Shown here one piece after another: positions 10,449 to 21,167 of a DNA stretch of 64,000 nucleotides (its first letter is position 1; the number at the start of each line of letters is the position of its first letter). The position numbers and the translations under genes are program-made. This DNA comes from Fomes fomentarius (lineage: Eukaryota; Basidiomycota; Agaricomycetes; Polyporales; Polyporaceae): contig JABYQN010000001.1 of NCBI GenBank assembly GCA_022606135.1, forward strand, positions 496,001 to 560,000, in the 5' to 3' direction. The notes below the pieces were generated by a model that was not told the DNA's origin, ran no database searches, and saw nothing but the letters and a program-made list of their open reading frames with translations.

Positions 10449-11413
10449 CTAAATCGCAATCCAGGAAAGTCGTCCGTATGGAGAATCCGCGCTGCCCGCC
10501 TTCGATGACTCTGTCACAATAAAGCCAATCTCGTAGACCTCACTGCCATGTGTCTGTATATAACCCCGCTCTTCTTCGTTCTGAGACACCCTCAAAACAA
10601 GTTGAGGTGCCTTCTTGTGCACGCCAAGTCGAGAGGGTTGTTCGTCGAGATCCCAAATCGCCTCAGTAGTAGTGGAGGTATGGGGGACCTGGCCGAAGAC
10701 TGTCGTAAGTTGCTTCGTCGAGGGAGCGAAGTCGGTTGGAGAGACGAGCAGCTTGACATATGTGATCCCGATGGTGGTGTTTGCGTGCTCTACATTCGAG
10801 CGCGGCTCGAGTGGAACCTGCGCACCACGGAAGTAGAGTCAATGTCTATTGATCTCGTCGCAGGCACACACTGGAACTTACGCGCCATTCCCTCGGGGTG
10901 ACATCCCCACAGAAGAACGGGAGCTTTCCTCGCTCGTCTCCGTTTACGGTGCTGCTGATGAGCCACTCCAGAACCTTGCCATCCTCGCGCTTGCGCCCCC
11001 CTTTTGACTCTTCATACTGCACGGGAGTTTCTTCCTTTCTCGCACGCTCGTTGATCACCTTCGCGGTAGAATGGTCCCCACCGCGTCCAGTTCCAAGGAA
11101 TGCATAGTCTATCCAGCCTGGCGCCTTCTTACTCCATGGGTGCTGACTGTCCGTCGGAGGTGGCTGGACGAACTGGATGAGCTCGAGGTAGGTCCCATCT
11201 GCGAAGACCACGAGGGCATTCGAGGTCTCGCCGCCAGCATGGGTTCCTCCTGGGATGACGCTGTCGAGGACGATCGAATTCGCGTCAGTAGCGCACGATC
11301 AAGGTTATGAGTTGAACCCACGTAAAACCGAGCTTCTCGAACGCTTCCACGCTTTCGGCCAGCGTTCCCGGAGGTGTGAGATGCGGAATATGGTCAAGGA
11401 TCCTGGTCGACAT
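10449..11413 (-). CDS. Glyoxalase-like domain protein (Glyoxalase_3 family)
   Basis: Three exons (11413-11322, 11260-10882, 10817-10449) join to 279 residues. The N-terminus MSTRILDHIPHLTPPGTLAE is followed, across intron 1, by VIPGGTHAGGETSNALVVF and then FADGTYLELIQF, a pattern seen in fungal glyoxalase-like (VOC-fold) proteins of the Glyoxalase_3 group. The C-terminal half ends with YEIGFIVTE and SPYGRLSWIAI. The spliced length is a multiple of three and every junction is GT..AG, supporting the model. The family is thought to hold metal-dependent VOC enzymes, but the substrate of the fungal members is not known, and I cannot name the metal ligands with confidence. It does not look secreted. 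No functional link to neighbours is evident. Confidence 0.82.
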
Positions 11414-11715
11414 GGTGTCCCACTGAATAGGAGGCGGAGAGTTACAGATGCACAGATATCTGGATCCTTTTCTATCGGCTGAGAGAGAAGAAGGATTGTA
11501 GATGCGTACTACTTTCTCAGACCCAAGTATAGATTTGACTCCCCGTGACGTCCCTGCTTCGCGATCACGCGATGATGACTGTCCATTGTGTCATTCACAT
11601 ACATTGAATATCGAGACTCTACAGCATCGCGGTCCATACAACCCCGCATCACTACTACTAAGACTACAGATCAGCGATGTGAACAGTACAACCAGTAGAA
11701 ATATGCAGCATACCT

Positions 11716-12110
11716 TCAGAGACCGCACCTCCAGCTCTCGACAGGAGCGATGCGGGCCTCAATCCGACGCACTGAGACGCCTGTCCATGCGTGAGGTCAT
11801 TCATGGCGCGATGAGCGATATCCCAGCCCTCCTGCGCATGGTCAACAGCAAGTACGTAGATGCTCTTACCGCCGTACGAGAGCTGCCAGCACGTTCCGCA
11901 CTGCGGGTTATTGACATGGAGCAATCGCGGCTGTGCCGCCGATATACGGGAAGTGTGGGACATCGCCGAAGTAGTTCTAGCCCTTTGTGGGGAGGTGCTG
12001 TCTATCGGAACAGGCGACACGATCGAACGAGTTCTGCGGTACGTCGTATGTCTCGTCGTATGAGACGGTGACAGTGCGGGGCCCGTGATGAATTGGGTGG
12101 AGAAAAAGGC
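11716..12110 (-). pseudogene. Cerato-platanin family pseudogene
   Basis: Cerato-platanins are small secreted, cysteine-stabilised fungal surface proteins that bind chitin oligomers; some trigger plant defence. The conserved opening (TVSYDETYD, VACSD) lies near 12010-12075, the central CGTCWQLSYGG and LAVDHA block near 11840-11905, and the C-terminal RIEARIAPVESW block ends at a stop at 11716-11718. These pieces sit in three frame segments. There is an in-frame TAG at 11977-11979 (minus strand), a frame change near 11925 and another near 11780. No intron explains these, and no signal peptide is in frame upstream, although a hydrophobic stretch exists in another frame near 12100-12150. The protein is therefore unlikely to be made. 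All four cysteine positions seem still recognisable, so inactivation may be fairly recent. Confidence 0.75.
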
Positions 12111-13398
12111 AAGACAAATTAAAGAAGCGCGAACCGTATTAAGGCAGGAGACTGTTGCAGCTGTTTGAGTTTGACCGACACTTATTATAAGGCGGAAAGG
12201 CCTCACAATGGGTGGCTCACAGTGACGGCAGGGCGCTGCCGGTCTTGCAGGTGAGAAGTCGTGTGTATGGGCGCAAGTACATTCCACGCTATAGGTGACT
12301 GTTCGTTAGTTTCAAGGAGAACACGCTCGTAAGAACGCGAGCGGATCCCTGAGCAGCTGTTGTAACTACAGGTGACAGAACTGGCGCAACACGTGTTGGT
12401 CCTGACGCTCACCCAGATATCGGGCACCATAAAAGTTGTCCGCCATATTGCAGCATAGACTGAGAGCGGCAGATACTTACTTCATAGTGACCCGGTCGAC
12501 TAGTGCGTATTCGTAGAATGTGCGCCAGACATACTGCAATTCTGCCGAACTTGAAAAATTGAGCGGCATCTTGACTTCAGCCTCCTATGGCCATGTGAGT
12601 TCTAGGACCTGTCGGACTCAAGCAAGTCGTCGTCACAGAGTCACTTACTACTATAAACAGAGATCGAGGTTCAAGGTCATCGTACGAGATTTCTTGAATG
12701 AACGGACTTACTGATACTACCTTTGACTACTATCTGCACGGGCGTGTTCAATCATGCCGCCACGCTGTACTTCAGAGTGTCGATTGAGACAAGCTGTGCG
12801 ACTTTTATACATGCAAGACCTGTTCAACGTCACGGTGCGGTGCAAACTTGAAACTTACGTCGTGGCCTGGTGTGACTCACAGCACTGAGTGATGTGACAG
12901 TCACAATCCCCGGCAAGTCCGTTTCCTGTCCGTCCTTCGAATCACCATCGTTCTCTCCAGTAATACCTATCTATTCCTCGTCTAGGGTACATGAGTTCGA
13001 GCGCTGTTAGGCGGCCCGGCCTCGCCACAGTGTGGCAGACTCGTCGGCCGGGCCTCCATGGCAGTCGTGAGTCGGACTGCGGCCGCGGCATCACCAGTGG
13101 GCAGCAGTGAGACTCGGATCTGCTTGAAGGTTCAACGAATGGTGGGGTGGTAGGAGGTACCTGACGAGCTCTAAACGTTCCTGAAACTGATAAGTGGTAG
13201 TCTGCGTAGAAGATAATATATAGCAGACAATGGCGCGTCGCGTCTCTTCCGGCCCGCCCTGTTTGCCGAGATCTGCGCCCAGATTCATTGTGCATATGAA
13301 GTTGCAATTCTGCAACTCCAACCACAACCACCACCACAACCACCACCACAACCCAGTTCCATCCCCTTCCCTTTCCCGTTCCCCAACGCCGAACTACA
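12111..13398. other. Intergenic, with a weak two-exon candidate on the minus strand
   Basis: About 1.3 kb without a recognised gene. On the minus strand, MPLNFSSSAELQYVWRTFY begins near 12572 and could splice at a GTAAGT donor (about 12477) to an exon near 12375, giving a short protein that I do not recognise. Support is only the open frame and one good donor. Upstream of the kinase gene, 13314-13353 is an ACCACAACC-type simple repeat. Confidence 0.3.
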
Positions 13399-16118
13399 AT
13401 GGCTGTCCTCCGTACAGACTACGTTCGCATATCACACGCGAGATTCCTAGACTGCTTCTGGCCTGTACCACCGACCGACTCGGCCTCGTTCAAAGAACAA
13501 ACAAGGAGTTCGCGCGCCTTCAAGCTGAAACTCAAGCACATCACGGAAACCTCTCGAGGGAAAACACCTACCGACCTTCTCGTGCGTACTCAATTTCCTA
13601 ACCATCTCGAGGGGCTCCTAACCATGTGCGTGCAGATACGCTACGTACGCGAGCACAAGCTAGCAGAAGGTTTCAAGTTCTCTCTTCAAGCCTCCGAAGG
13701 CTCCCCTGACGCGTCAGATACTGGCAACTGGGCCCAGCTGGTACGTGAAGGTGATGCCAAGCCCGAGTGGGCGAAGCCCGCTGTACTCTTCAAGTTTTGC
13801 GACACCGACCCGTTTCGCGAACTTGATCAAGTACGTCGCGGCGACTACCACAGCTACCCATACTATGGCGAAGACGACGATTACGATGGTCAGAAGGAAT
13901 CCCTTATAACCCTTCGTGACAATATCGCGGCCACAGTCCAAAGGTACTTTGTGGACCAGCACCTTACAGCAGTGTTTGTCGTTATGCTCTACGATTCGAC
14001 GGTACGGCTCTCACGATGGGATCGCGACGGCGTGCTTTTCTCAAAGAGGATCGACTACATCAAGAACCTAGACGTTCTGCCGGATGTCTTCCGTCGACTC
14101 TCCATGCTCACCGACGAGCAGCTTGGCTGTGATCCCACCGTGACACCGGTTCTCCCTGGCACCGCCGACTACAACCTGATGGAGACATTGAGTGCTGCAC
14201 GTCCCGACGACTTCCCATTGGAAGAGGGAACCGTGGTCGAAGGCGATACTGAGGATGCCTCGCGCGTATTCGCGTGCTTCAGGGAGGCCTTCGCAGACGG
14301 GCTCTCCAAGTCCAAGTCTGGCGCGCGATGGAGGTTGTCCATCCCGGTCGGAGGAGACGGCGCGTCTCACGACTTTCTGGTGGGCAGCCCGTTCATGTAC
14401 GAGTACGGCGCGGATTCAGACTGTCGAAATGGCCGAGCGTACATAGCGGTCGACTGCGAAACTGGCTGCTTCGTTTTTCTCAAGGACGCCTGGCGGATTG
14501 CGGCCGACGACGGTGTCAGGCCACGCGAAGGCCAGGTTCTCGCGCACCTCAACCAGGCTGGTGTCCCACACGTCCCGACGCTTGTATGCGAGGCCGACCT
14601 GCAAGCTTCGAAGACATGCACCTTCGTCCAGCCACGGGACCCGTCAGACGACGATGAGGTAGACTCTGACGGAGACACAGACTATGACGCCGTATATGCG
14701 GTCGACCACACGGGCTACAATACCCAACCGCAGAAACACTACCGCATCGCGACGCGTGAGCTTTGCGTCACTTTGCATCTCAGCTTTGAGACAGGTCCCC
14801 AGCTGTTGTCCACTTTGAAGGATTGTCTGATCGGTGAGTCCTCCCCGCGTCCTAACACCCATACGATAGGTTGCAAACCCTGATTGGCACTCTAGCTCAT
14901 GCCGAAGCGGTGAAAGCGGGATACATCCACGGCGACATCAGCTACAGCAACCTCATGATCTATCCGAGTATCCATCGTGACTTTGGCACGTCCACCGTGC
15001 GATGGCAAGGGATGCTGATCGATTGGGAGTTGAATCGACCGGCCAAGCCAAACCGCTACCGGCTGAGCAATTATTCCCGTCGCCGACATGTACGTTTGCT
15101 CAATTACTGTCCCTTCACCGGGTAAAGTTGAGAGCTCATGCCGTCACCCTCCCAGCGAACTTGGATTTCCGCCTCCTCCGCCTACTGTGCCAACACAATG
15201 AAGGAGATCGATGTGGCGGACGAACTGGAATCCTTCCTCTGGAGTATCCTCTTTATCGCCGTCCGCTTCCTCCGCACCAACTTCAGCCCCAAGGACGTGG
15301 ACGGTTTCATAGAGCGGTTCTGCAAGTACACACTATCGCCTCGGCACTGCGCTTGCCACATGTCCGTGCTCAAGCAGCAAGCATTGCTTCGGGGTCAATT
15401 CGACAACGCATACAGATACGTCTTCAAGGGCCACGACGCGCAGGGCGACCTGGTCGACACGCCCATGAACGCTTTCTTCGACGAGTACCTCCACCTCTGC
15501 CATGCCGCCTACGTTCCCCGCATGTGCGGCCCAACGTGGAAGATCTACCCGCGCCCACAACCGCGCGAGAATGAAACACGAGAGGATGCAGGCATGGACA
15601 AGATCGAGGCGCGGGAGCTCGCGAAGAAGCTCGATGATCACAGTGCCGTGCTCGAACTCATTGACCGGACTCTGCGCATGGACTGGCCTCGAGACGAGCA
15701 CGCGGGGGACCAGTGGATGATGTCTAAACGTGCTGAGAAGGAGAAGAAGGAGAAGGAAGAAAAGGAGCGGCAGGAGAAGGAGGAGAAGGAGAAGGATGAT
15801 GTCGCTGCCGCGGAGGATGGTGCGAAGGAGAACGACATGGGTGGCAGAGGGCGGGAGAAGCGTGTGCGCAAGGCCGCTGCGAAGAACAACTCGCGCCGTG
15901 CGGTCCCGAAGAGGAACAAACGCCCCGCGGCAGGGTCGAAGAGCAGAACACTCGTGGCATCGAGGAAAATCAACCATCCTGCGCAGAAGGAGCCTCCACC
16001 ACAGCAGGAAGACGACAACCCGTTGAAGCGGCGGCGCAATCCAGTCCGCAGTACCCGCCAGACCGTCCAGGACCAGCCACCAGAAGAACCGCCCACGAAA
16101 CGCCGTCGTCGCTGCTGA
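13399..16118 (+). CDS. FunK1-type fungal protein kinase with basic C-terminal tail
   Basis: Exons 13399-14833, 14896-15089 and 15156-16118 join in frame (863 residues). A further 54-nt GTGCGT..GCAG stretch from about 13577 is very likely an in-frame intron, which would give 845. Kinase elements of the FunK1 family are visible: a lysine strand (GCFVFLKDAWRI), EGQVLAHLNQAGVPHVPTL, a catalytic loop YIHGDISYSNLMI (HxD..N), a metal-binding segment LIDWEL, and VADELESFLWSILFIAVR. Splicing at CTCTAG 14890-14895 is needed to join DCLI to AHAEAVKAGYIHGDIS. The last ~130 residues are Lys/Glu-rich then Lys/Arg-rich, ending PPTKRRRRC, which looks like a nuclear localisation region. FunK1 kinases are expanded in mushrooms and linked to multicellular development; substrates are unknown. 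Confidence 0.88.
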
Positions 16119-16410
16119 TTTTTGCTGTCTCGATTCACGATTCACTGATGTTATTTATTCGTTGTTTATTCGCACCTTTGTTGTTGTTCCGACGTTCTCA
16201 AAATCTGGTGGTTATACGACATCTTCGCAGAGCGGTGATAGCTGTGTGCGCGATTATGCATAGATTATGATACATTGGATCCGAAGCAAGTAGCCTGCTT
16301 CCGGCGAATCCCTCAGCTGACACTGCACCCTCTACCCTCTACCCTCTACCCTCCCTCCTGCCCTCCCTGCCCTCCCTGCCCTCCCCGGTCCAGGTCCTGA
16401 GCGCTATACC
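16119..16410. other. Convergent 3' region between FunK1 and COX17
   Basis: 292 bp between two convergent stops. It holds 3' UTRs and the CCCTCTA/CCCTCCCTG repeat at 16326-16386. No gene is seen. Confidence 0.4.
16326..16386. repeat. Pyrimidine-rich CCCTCTA / CCCTCCCTG simple repeat
   Basis: Three to four copies of CCCTCTA are followed by CTGCCCTCC units. The tract lies just beyond the COX17 stop codon, in its 3' UTR or the intergenic space. Confidence 0.8.
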
Positions 16411-16989
16411 TCATACCTTGAAGCCCAGCCCGCGCATGCACGCGATATGGCGCTGCACGAGCTCCCTGCACTTCTCGTCCGCCTCGCCCGGGCTCGCGCT
16501 CAAAAAGCAGTCGTCCCGCGCCGACTTGGTCTCCGGGCACGCACAGCACCTACGCACGCCCCATCGCGTCAGCCATATGCATCTATCTGCATCCCCGTTT
16601 CGCTCCTACCCCACTACACCGCTGCCCCACTGCCCCGCTGCCCCGCTGTCCCGGCGAGATGCGTGGTGCGAGGGAAGAAGAAGCAAAGCAAAGCAAAGGA
16701 GGGGAGGAGAGGAGGGGAGGAGAGGAGAAGAGAGAGGAGAGGAGAGGAGAGGAGAGAGAGAAGAGAACGTACGGCTTGAGGCCCTTAGGATTCTGCGGGT
16801 TCTGCTTCGGGTCCGTAGGGTCGTACGGACACGCTGCTGGTGTCGGCGTCGGCGTGGGCGCAGACGAGCCTCCCCACCACGAGCTGATCTGTACGCGGGC
16901 GCGGGCAAGGGCAAGGAAGTCGTCAGACTGTGCTCCGCCTCTCTCTGTTTCCTGAAGCTGAGGCAGGGGGGGCGTACCGAACCGAACAT
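16411..16989 (-). CDS. COX17: COX17 copper chaperone for cytochrome c oxidase
   Basis: Three exons (16989-16978, 16888-16773, 16549-16411) give 88 residues. The spliced protein carries GLKPCCACPETK with the copper-binding CCxC, then a twin CX9C pattern (CPETKSARDDC and CRELVQRHIAC), and ends CMRGLGFKV, as in the family. COX17 delivers Cu(I) to SCO1 and COX11 in the mitochondrial intermembrane space; the CX9C pairs are oxidised on import by MIA40. The first exon is only 12 nt (MFGS), so the start is inferred from frame, a GTACG donor and typical length. A Pro/Thr-rich linker (SAPTPTPTPAA) precedes the conserved core. Intron 2 (223 nt) is long for this window because it contains a GA/CT-rich tract. 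Confidence 0.92.
16680..16768. repeat. Purine-rich GGAGA/GAAGA low-complexity tract in COX17 intron 2
   Basis: AGCAAAG and GGAGA units run for ~85 bp. On the COX17 coding strand the tract is pure pyrimidine and directly follows the 5' splice site. Confidence 0.85.
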
Positions 16990-18635
16990 GTCTTGATTCT
17001 GATTTTAAGTAGCTCTGTTGCTATTTTTCACGCAGAGAAACCGAGGGTTGACGGGAATGATGCTGCCAGAGGCGTCTAGACAGAGAAAGAGAGAGAGAGA
17101 GAGCCCGAGGATAGAGAAGGGGAAACAAGCGGGCAGTCTAGGTAGGCTATAGAGATGAGTACCGACTCGTCCCGAGTCTTGACAGTCTGAGTGATGTGCG
17201 CGTCTGCGCGAGCGGAAAGAGCAGGGAAAGAGCCTGGCCGTGGACGCTGACAGAGGGAACAGCAGCAACACACCGCGCCGATTACTCACCAACCCTAAAC
17301 ATGCCCCTAACCTGGGGTTAGGGCTAGAATGACGACATAGGGCGTCGCCACGAACTTCCTTCACTCAGAATGAACTCATCTTGGCAACTCTCTCAAGTCA
17401 TCGTCTGACACTGGTCAACCGTGTATATTACTAGTACTGATGTACCGCGCCTATCGTGTAGTATCTATCGTGCGTGCGTGTATCGAAAAAAAGACTCGTC
17501 GTTCATTGGTCGTGATCATTATGAAGCCCGGGGCGCCGGAAACTAGGGAAAAGGGGACGTCATACATGCAAACAAACTCCCAAGCCTGCGTGATGCACTG
17601 ACGAGAGAGAGGGTCTGGTATGTAGAGTCTCGAGACGTGAGGGGAGATGCGGCGGACACAGTGCGGAATGATGGGGAATCAAGGTCGGGTAGGTGATGCG
17701 TGTGTAGGCCGGAACGGGGGAATGGTTATGGTGGTAGTAATGGTGGTGGCGGTATGAACGATATCCAAAATCAAGAACGCCCACAACAGCCCCAATAAAG
17801 TCGGTAATCGTTGATCGTGGAGTCAGAGAAAATTGTCCCATGGCGTATGTATACGATGGCTCGACAGAAAAGAGAAGATTTAGAGAGAAGAGAGAAGTAG
17901 AGACTCGGGACACCCAAATGATGATACAGGTACACATCGAAGCCTGCTGCCCGACAGTGAAATGACAATGACGATAAGGGAGGAGAGGGAGGCAAGTCCT
18001 AGCGAGGGACTCGCGCGAGTCAGAGATCCGCCCAGTGCGGACCCCGAGTGACTCGTGACCAAGTGATCGCGAGGAATGGAGACCGTGTAGGGTGTAGATC
18101 GGGAGGATGGGGTGACGAGATCTTGAGTGAGAATGGAGCTCGGAGAGGAAGGATGGAGGGAAGAAGACCGGACGTAAAGAAGACGGGAAATGTTGTCATA
18201 AAGTTAATCGGCAAGTGCGGGCGCGAAGCTGTCCGCGGTAGATGGAGGGCAAATGCGAGAGGGATACAACGTGCATCGTGCAACGGTATATACGTAGACA
18301 TCGAAGGAGAAGGGGATTATGCGTGGCGAGGGAGCGTCCGCAGTGAGGATATACGTCGTGCATTGAACTTTTGAATGTGCATGTGCGTGTCGAGGAGGGG
18401 AAGCGACTCTATGGCGTGTCACGGTGTGTGACAAATTGTAGCTTGTGGCGCACGGCGGGGAGACCGGATGCGACTCTATGCTCTATAGCGTGGTGGCGTT
18501 CGAACAGTGAACAGGGAGGGAATGGGGAACAATGATGAGTGATGGAGACTTGATGCGACGGGCGATGGACGGCGGGACAAGACGAGACGAGACGACGAAG
18601 AATGGAGAGATTCAGGAACGTGGGCACCATACGCC
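16990..18635. other. Intergenic, 1.6 kb, GA-rich
   Basis: This region holds the COX17 promoter and the 3' UTR of the PP1 subunit gene. There are AG-rich microsatellites (for example 17082-17102) and an isolated CCCTAA..TTAGGG pair at 17288-17325. No coding gene with support. Confidence 0.45.
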
Positions 18636-21167
18636 CTAGTGCACGGCAGACAACAACTGCGGCGAGCCAAGGTTCGCAAAGCCCATGCCCATGCTCCGTG
18701 CCGTCGGCGTCGTCGCGCCGCTGCCGATTGACACCACATTGTCGAAGCTCGACGACCGTGTCGGCGTCTGCCCCGGCGAGAGCAAGTATCCCAAGCTCGG
18801 GCTGGTCGACAGGAACTCCTCCACGCTCGACGCCGAGTGCGAGCGGTGGATGGCGTCCGACTGTGGCTGCGGCGGTGTGTCCAGTAGGAACGAGTCGCTC
18901 GCGCCCGTGTAGTAGCAGTACCTTCATGAAAAAAGTGTGCCCAAGTCAGTAAGTTGATCAGACAGAACAAGGACGAGAGCGAAGGAAAAGAAAAGAATAG
19001 AAACACACCTGTTCAAGAACACACTATAGCTATCGCTCCCGCCGCCCCCGCTCGGACTCCCACTCCCACTCCGCGCGGACTCGCTTCCAAACCCAAACCC
19101 AAACACACGCCCATCCTCGCTCGGCGAAGGCGATGGCGAGCTCGAGTCGTTCGACGTCACGCTCGGCGTGCTCTCCTCGCTCCCGCCCCGCTCCAAGAAC
19201 CACATCCCCATCCCCGCTCCCACCCCGCGCTTGTCCGGCGTCCTCTCCGGACTGACTTTGGGGGATGACGTCGGGGTACGCCTGACCGCCGCGCTCGTCT
19301 GCGCCAGCCCGCCCAAGTCAAAGTATCCCCGCTGGTGATTCCGGCCCCTCCGTCTGCTCATCGCCGGCACTGGCGTGTCCTCGAGCCCGTCCTCCTCGTT
19401 GTCGTGCTCGGTATTGTTGTTGTCGTTGACGTTGTTGTGATTCGGATACGACGACGGGCGGTCGAGCGGGCTGGAGTCGTGCAAGCCTCGCATGCGCGGC
19501 GACCCGCAGTCGTCCAACGACACCGTCTGCTTGCCCGCACGCCTGGTGGACTGTGTGAACGTGAGCGCCGCGGCGTGCGGGTGAGTCACGTTGCGCGCGT
19601 GCCCGCTCTTCGGCGGTGGCGACGTCGGGGACCGCGTCCATGGGCTCTTCCACGACGACGCGAAGTCGTACCGCTTCGAAAGCGACGTCGACGCCTCCAG
19701 CGTGAAGGGCACGGGCCTACGCGCCATGTACCCGCCGACCGTCTCCTGGCCCTTGACGACGTTCTCGAGCTTGCTCTTGAGCGACGCGAACCCTGTGGCC
19801 TCCGAAGACGACGCGGGTATGCAAGCGGGGCGCGGCTTGGGAACCATGGCAAAGACGACCTTGTAGTTCTGGCCCTCGTTGTTGTCCCAGATCTCCCGTC
19901 CAGCGACGTTGTACCGGATGGCAAAGAACAGCGTCTTCTCCTCAATCCGCGCCAGCATGTCATTCAGCCGGATGGTGAACGAAAACCGATCGAAGACCCC
20001 ACCGGGCACCGAGTCGTGGTACTTGGCCGTCACCTCGCTTGTCGTCTGCCACGAGTCGACCGTGAAACGCACAGCGACCCATTTCTCGAACGCGAGGTTA
20101 CGCACACGCACACGGCCGTTGAGTGAAGTGCCGTCTTCAGAGAGCTTCGCCTCCTCGAGCGCAAGGTCCGCCTCCACCCGGGGCTTCGCAGGCATATTCG
20201 TGACCTGCATCGTGAGCGTCTTGTCGTTCTTAGGTCCATAGATCGCGCTCGGAAAGTCGCTCTCGGTTCCACTCGTGTCCGTTGGCGAACCTTCACGCGA
20301 GATCGCCAGGGGCTTCTGTTCGGCCAAGAACAGCTTCACGTGCTCGAGACGCTTGTCGAAGTGGACAGACTTGCTCGCCATCGGCGTGCTTGGCTCGCTC
20401 TTCGTCGACGACATGCTTGTCCCGGTGACGACAGAAAGGTCGCCGCGGACGACAGCACGGCGCGACTTCAGCGAAGACTTGAGAGGTTCACCAGATTTCT
20501 TGCGCGCGATGTTGGCCGCCCCAGCGTGTGGCGCAGAGGCCGCACGGCCGCTACTGCCCTCTATGCGAATGTTCGTCGAGGACGACGGCTGGAGTGCAAG
20601 CGGCCTCTTGAGCGTGTCGAGGTCGATGTGAAGGTTCGGCCGTGGCGTAGACTGTGAGCTCGACGCGCGCGGTGTCTCGCTGCCAGACATATCTTCACCC
20701 GAGAACTGCCGTTCCGGGAACGCCACAGCATTTTCAACGTGATGGGTGTTCTTCGCCTTGTAGACAGCGGGCGTCGGCGTTGACTCGGCGGGGGAGCGGA
20801 AGGGCTGCATCTTGAGCGAGCGGGTGCGCTTGGTGCGAGGGTTCATCTGGACGTACGACTCTGAACTGCTCGATGAGCTGGAAACGTCGTCAGAAGTGGA
20901 ACCTGGTGCGGCAGCGGCGGGCTCGACGGGAGGGGGAGTCGGGGGCTGTACGACCAACAGTGTAGGCACAGGCGAGGTTACGTCCGCAGAGAGAACTCGC
21001 GTTACGGTAGCGGGCGGCGAGGACGGGGCGGACGCAGAAGTGCTAGCCGACCGGGTGGACGAGGACCTGCGCGGGATGCGCGGGAGGGGTGCTCCCGCAC
21101 TGTTGGAGTGGCGAGAGTACGAGTAGTCCATGTGGATCGTGTATGGTTTGAGAACGGCGGTGTGCAT
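18636..21167 (-). CDS. CBM21 glycogen-targeting regulatory subunit of protein phosphatase 1 (Gac1-like)
   Basis: Exons 21167-19009 and 18921-18636 join in frame to 814 residues. A Ser/Pro-rich N-terminus is followed by an RVxF-type PP1 docking motif (SKSVHFDKRLEHVKLF, about residue 275). Next comes a CBM21 domain (about 345-460: VRNLAFEKWVAVRFTVDSW, VTAKYHDSVP, DRFSFTI, FFAIRYNVAGREIWDNNEGQNYKV). Such proteins bring PP1 to glycogen and activate glycogen synthase. The tail is Ser-rich and conserved-looking (SDSYSVFLNR, then YCYYTGASDSFLLDTPP after the intron). The start is uncertain: ATG 21167 (MHTAVLKPYT) was chosen, but ATG 21131 (MDYSYSRHSNS) is a good alternative. Upstream in-frame sequence lacks an ATG. 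Confidence 0.88.

Noticed and set aside
12370..12575. Two-exon minus-strand reading frame starting MPLNFSSSAELQ
   Set aside because: Only a donor site and open frame support it; no recognised domain, so listed only as a weak candidate within the intergenic entry.
17288..17325. CCCTAA...TTAGGG motifs resembling telomere repeats
   Set aside because: Only single imperfect copies on each strand in an internal intergenic region; no tandem array.
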